The notes under the pieces are model-generated. The model searched no databases. It was not told the origin of the DNA and saw only the letters and a list, made by a program, of their open reading frames with translations. Both the position numbers and the translations under genes were made by a program. From Clostridiales bacterium (GTDB lineage: Bacteria; Bacillota; Clostridia; Oscillospirales; Butyricicoccaceae): DNA of 64,000 nt. The stretch is taken from assembly GCA_019421385.1 (NCBI GenBank), contig JAHZFK010000006.1, forward strand, positions 24,965 to 88,964, read 5' to 3'. Positions within the stretch are counted from its first letter, which is position 1, and every line of letters starts with the position of its first letter. Shown here piece after piece: positions 61,843 through 64,000 of the stretch.

Positions 61843-62811
61843 TTATCCAAGCGGCGGCCAAGCAAAAAGGAGCCGCAGCATCGCGCACAGCACCAGCGCG
61901 AGTACGCTCGCCATGCTCATCAAATCACAGGTCTGCAAAATGTCCGTGCGCCGCACCACACGGTCGGGGTCGCCAAACGACGCTTTTTTCACCGTTTTGC
62001 CGAAATAGCTTGCATCCCCGCCAAGCTGGATATGCAGCGCACCCGCGCACGCGGACTCGGTCTGCCCGGCGTTCGGGCTTTTGTGGCTGTTGCGGTCGCG
62101 GCGGCAAATGCGCAGTGCGTTTCGGTTGTCCAGCCTCAGCATGCCCGCCGCCGCAATCAGGCAGGCAGCAGACAGCCGCGCAGGAATAAAGTTGAATATA
62201 TCATCCATGCGCGCGGAAAACTTGCCAAAATACTCATATTTTTCGTTATGGTAACCCACCATCGAATCCAGCGTGTTGACCGCCTTGTACAGCAGTCCCA
62301 GCGGCGCGCCGCCGATGAGCAGGAACACCAGCGGCGCAACCACACCATCGGTCGTGTTCTCCGCGACCGTCTCGACCGCGGCTTTAATGACACCCGCCTC
62401 GTCCAGTTCTCCAGTGTCACGGCCGACATACATGGCAACCGTTTTTCGCCCGTCCTCGAGCGACTGCCCCAGCGCGCGATACACCGCTTTGCCCGCGTCG
62501 GCCAGACATTTTCGCGCGAGAATCAGCCAGCAAAGCAGCGTTTCCACCGCAAAGCCCAGCCAGAAATTGTGTCCGCGCAGCCAGCGCAGCGCAAAAAACG
62601 GCGCGGCGAAGCTGACGCCGCACACAATCAGCCACAGCAGAACGCCCGCAATAGTCTCGCCGCGTTTGGTTTTTGGAAACACGCGCCGCAGGATTTTTTC
62701 GGTCAGCGACACCAGCCGCCCAATGAGACAGGCCGGATGCAGGCCGGTGTTTGGGTCGCCCAACACAGTATCCAGCAGAAAGCCGAGCAACACGGCACAG
62801 GTCAGATACAT
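61843..62811 (-). CDS. cbiB: Adenosylcobinamide-phosphate synthase CbiB
   Basis: 322 aa, start ATG 62811 (MYLTCAVLLGFLLDTVLGDP) behind AAAGGAGAGAAACC. A membrane enzyme joining the aminopropanol phosphate to cobyric acid. DTVLGDPNTGLHPACLIGRL, TVAENTTDGVVAPLVFLLIG and KAVNTLDSMVGYHNEKYEYF are signatures, and GGDASYFGKTVKKASFGD follows near the C-terminus. Several membrane helices. Confidence 0.95.
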   Translation of the reverse strand: MYLTCAVLLGFLLDTVLGDPNTGLHPACLIGRLVSLTEKILRRVFPKTKRGETIAGVLLWLIVCGVSFAAPFFALRWLRGHNFWLGFAVETLLCWLILARKCLADAGKAVYRALGQSLEDGRKTVAMYVGRDTGELDEAGVIKAAVETVAENTTDGVVAPLVFLLIGGAPLGLLYKAVNTLDSMVGYHNEKYEYFGKFSARMDDIFNFIPARLSAACLIAAAGMLRLDNRNALRICRRDRNSHKSPNAGQTESACAGALHIQLGGDASYFGKTVKKASFGDPDRVVRRTDILQTCDLMSMASVLALVLCAMLRLLFAWPPLG

Positions 62812-63137
62812 GGTTTCTCTCCTTTGATATATTGCGGGATGCCCACCGTCACGCGGATGACTGCATCCGCTTCGGCAGCCAGTGCGCAGCACAGCCGCCC
62901 GACCGCCTCGCGGTATGCTTCGTCCGCGCGGTCGATCGGCACCACACCGCAGCCGACCTCGTCACAGGTGATAACGTGACCGCGCAAATATTCCAACAGC
63001 GCCATCGGGTCACGCCCGGCGGCAAGTTCCTCCCGCACACGGCGATGCAGGTTTTCGGTCAGCGGCAGCGCGGGATACAGCGCGCGCGACAGCGCGGCCT
63101 TTCCCTGATGCGCCCCGCCGATGCATAATACTGTCAT
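62802..63137 (-). CDS. cobU: Short CobU-like adenosylcobinamide kinase/guanylyltransferase
   Basis: 111 aa, start ATG 63137, overlapping cobS by 4 nt and cbiB by 10 nt. CobU normally has about 180 aa with P-loop GGxRSGKS, a guanylylated His and a C-terminal EVGxGIVP block. Here the N-terminus is VLCIGGAHQGKAALSRALYP (Ser of the P-loop replaced), and the C-terminal TCDEVGCGVVPIDRADEAYR is clear, but roughly 70 central residues are missing. It may be a short Clostridia-type variant that still works, or a decayed copy. The position between cobS and cbiB supports a B12 role. Confidence 0.75.
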   Translation of the reverse strand: MTVLCIGGAHQGKAALSRALYPALPLTENLHRRVREELAAGRDPMALLEYLRGHVITCDEVGCGVVPIDRADEAYREAVGRLCCALAAEADAVIRVTVGIPQYIKGEKPCI

Positions 63138-63922
63138 ATCATCAGTCCTCCCAGCGCGGCGCACGCAAGCGCCAAAAGTTCGGATATGGAAATGTAAAAT
63201 CCGGCGAGGTCGCCCGTGATGCCGCCGAAAACATGGCGGGTTATGTGCTCATGCACGCCATGCCACACCAGCAGTACCGCGACCAGCACCTTGCCTGCCG
63301 TCAGTCCGTGCGGCACGGCATACACCAGCAGTCCGGCGACGGTCAGATAGAGCAGCGCTTCGAGTATCAGCGCAACGGCAACCGCTTTTTTGTCGCTGTT
63401 CTCCGCGAACAGATGCGCGAGACCGCTGTCTTTCGCGCACGGGGTCAGAACCACCTTGCAGCCGCCCATCGCGCGCGCTATCGCAAAACCGCAGACCGCC
63501 AGCGGCAGCAGCACGGGACGCGCGTAAATCTGCGCAAAGCAGCCGACCTCGGCCAGCAGGAACGCGATCAGCCACATCGGTCCAAACGCGCCGACATGCG
63601 GGTCTTTCAAAATCGCCAGCCGCTTTTCGCGGTCGCCGTAGGAACAGAGCGCGTCGCAGGTGTCGCACAGGCCGTCCAGATGGATGCCGCCCGACACGAA
63701 CAGCGGAAGCAGTGCCGCACCGACCGCGTAAAACAGCCCGTCGGCGGCAAAATGCGTGCAGAACCGGAACCACAGCCATTCAAGCGCACCGATCAGCACG
63801 CCGACGAGCGGCAAAAAGCCGAGCGCCCAGCGCATGGTGCGTTTTTCCCACTGCACCTGCGGCACGGGCACGGTCGAATACATCGAGAACGCGACCAGCA
63901 GGCCGCTCCATGCGCTTTTCAT
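63134..63922 (-). CDS. cobS: Adenosylcobinamide-GDP ribazoletransferase CobS
   Basis: 262 aa, start ATG 63922 behind AAAGGGGAGAAAA. The last steps of B12 assembly: it joins GDP-cobinamide to alpha-ribazole at the membrane. FSMYSTVPVPQVQWEKRTM at the N-terminus, SGGIHLDGLCDTCDAL (metal-binding Asp residues) and GGITGDLAGFYISISELLAL are signatures, with about six membrane helices. It is the first gene of the operon visible; nothing further upstream is in the window. Confidence 0.95.
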   Translation of the reverse strand: MKSAWSGLLVAFSMYSTVPVPQVQWEKRTMRWALGFLPLVGVLIGALEWLWFRFCTHFAADGLFYAVGAALLPLFVSGGIHLDGLCDTCDALCSYGDREKRLAILKDPHVGAFGPMWLIAFLLAEVGCFAQIYARPVLLPLAVCGFAIARAMGGCKVVLTPCAKDSGLAHLFAENSDKKAVAVALILEALLYLTVAGLLVYAVPHGLTAGKVLVAVLLVWHGVHEHITRHVFGGITGDLAGFYISISELLALACAALGGLMI

Positions 63923-63932
63923 CCATTTTTCT

Positions 63933-63973
63933 CCCCTTTCAGCGGGGTAGTGTCAAATACTACCTGTTTTTTT
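63933..63973 (-). promoter_or_regulatory. Overlapping hairpins at the cobS ribosome-binding site
   Basis: GGTAGT (63946-63951) pairs with ACTACC (63959-63964), while CCCC (63933-63936) pairs with GGGG (63944-63947) and covers the Shine-Dalgarno; the two stems share bases and exclude one another. On the plus strand the first stem is followed by a T-run (63966-63972). The sequence ends before any cobalamin riboswitch core could be recognised. Confidence 0.35.
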
Positions 63974-64000
63974 GTTTCAAAATATAATAAAAACCTTGAT

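Noticed and set aside
63923..64000. A cobalamin riboswitch in front of cobS
   Set aside because: The conserved B12 box and aptamer core are not visible in the 78 bp available; only small stems near the ribosome-binding site are present.

Overview
The window looks like a chromosomal segment of a GC-rich, spore-forming Clostridia, most plausibly Oscillospirales (Butyricicoccus/Agathobaculum-like; this placement is inference). Grounds: a Firmicutes-order S10-spc-alpha ribosomal superoperon with zinc-type S14 and a KOW/L14e-like protein between map and infA, the sporulation phosphatase SpoIIE, an SLH-anchored protease, a rimP-nusA-ylxR-ylxQ-infB-rbfA-nrnA-truB-ribF operon, and an anaerobe's set of PPDK, rubredoxin and B12 genes. 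Almost every host gene is on the minus strand. The one plus-strand block is a phage-derived structural module.

Layout on the minus strand, left to right. 1-899 is the N-terminal part of pyruvate phosphate dikinase. 1146-7909 holds a secreted SLH/trypsin-like protease, a flavin reductase-like protein, the DNA translocase FtsK/SpoIIIE, undecaprenyl-diphosphatase and a HAD hydrolase. 8002-16180 (plus strand) is a compact podovirus-like head module: small and large terminase, a 64-aa membrane protein, portal, scaffold-like protein, major capsid protein with a C-terminal carbohydrate-binding-like domain, adaptor, hub-like protein and a coiled-coil protein. It has its own promoter and terminator but no integrase, replication, tail or lysis genes. 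16479-21757 is a glycolytic operon (pgk-tpiA-gpmI-eno); GpmI carries a histone-H1-like Lys/Ala-rich tail. 21978-24897 holds degV, trmL and a sigma/anti-sigma pair.

25354-33787 is the rimP-to-ribF translation operon. 34028-50323 is the ribosomal superoperon with rpoA, secY, adk, map, infA and rpmJ. 50825-54395 holds a second sigma/anti-sigma pair behind dusB, then a DedA protein and rubredoxin. 54502-57159 is spoIIE with a small membrane protein. 57332-63922 is a cobalamin late-pathway operon (cobS, short cobU, cbiB, cobD, cobQ/cbiP, cobO, cbiC, cbiK).

The most unusual signals are outside genes. Perfect hairpins are packed into the long gaps of the translation operons. A covarying 26-bp hairpin occurs on both sides of infB, and several hairpins share an apical module that becomes a G-U-containing stem only on the transcribed strand. 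The ribosomal operon is split between rpsN and rpsH by a terminator, a new promoter and a structured leader. A 32-bp near-perfect dyad sits next to the S10 promoter. A 14-bp hairpin sequesters the ribosome-binding site after spoIIE. The protease ORF runs through its own intrinsic terminator. No tRNA, rRNA, CRISPR array or insertion sequence was seen.
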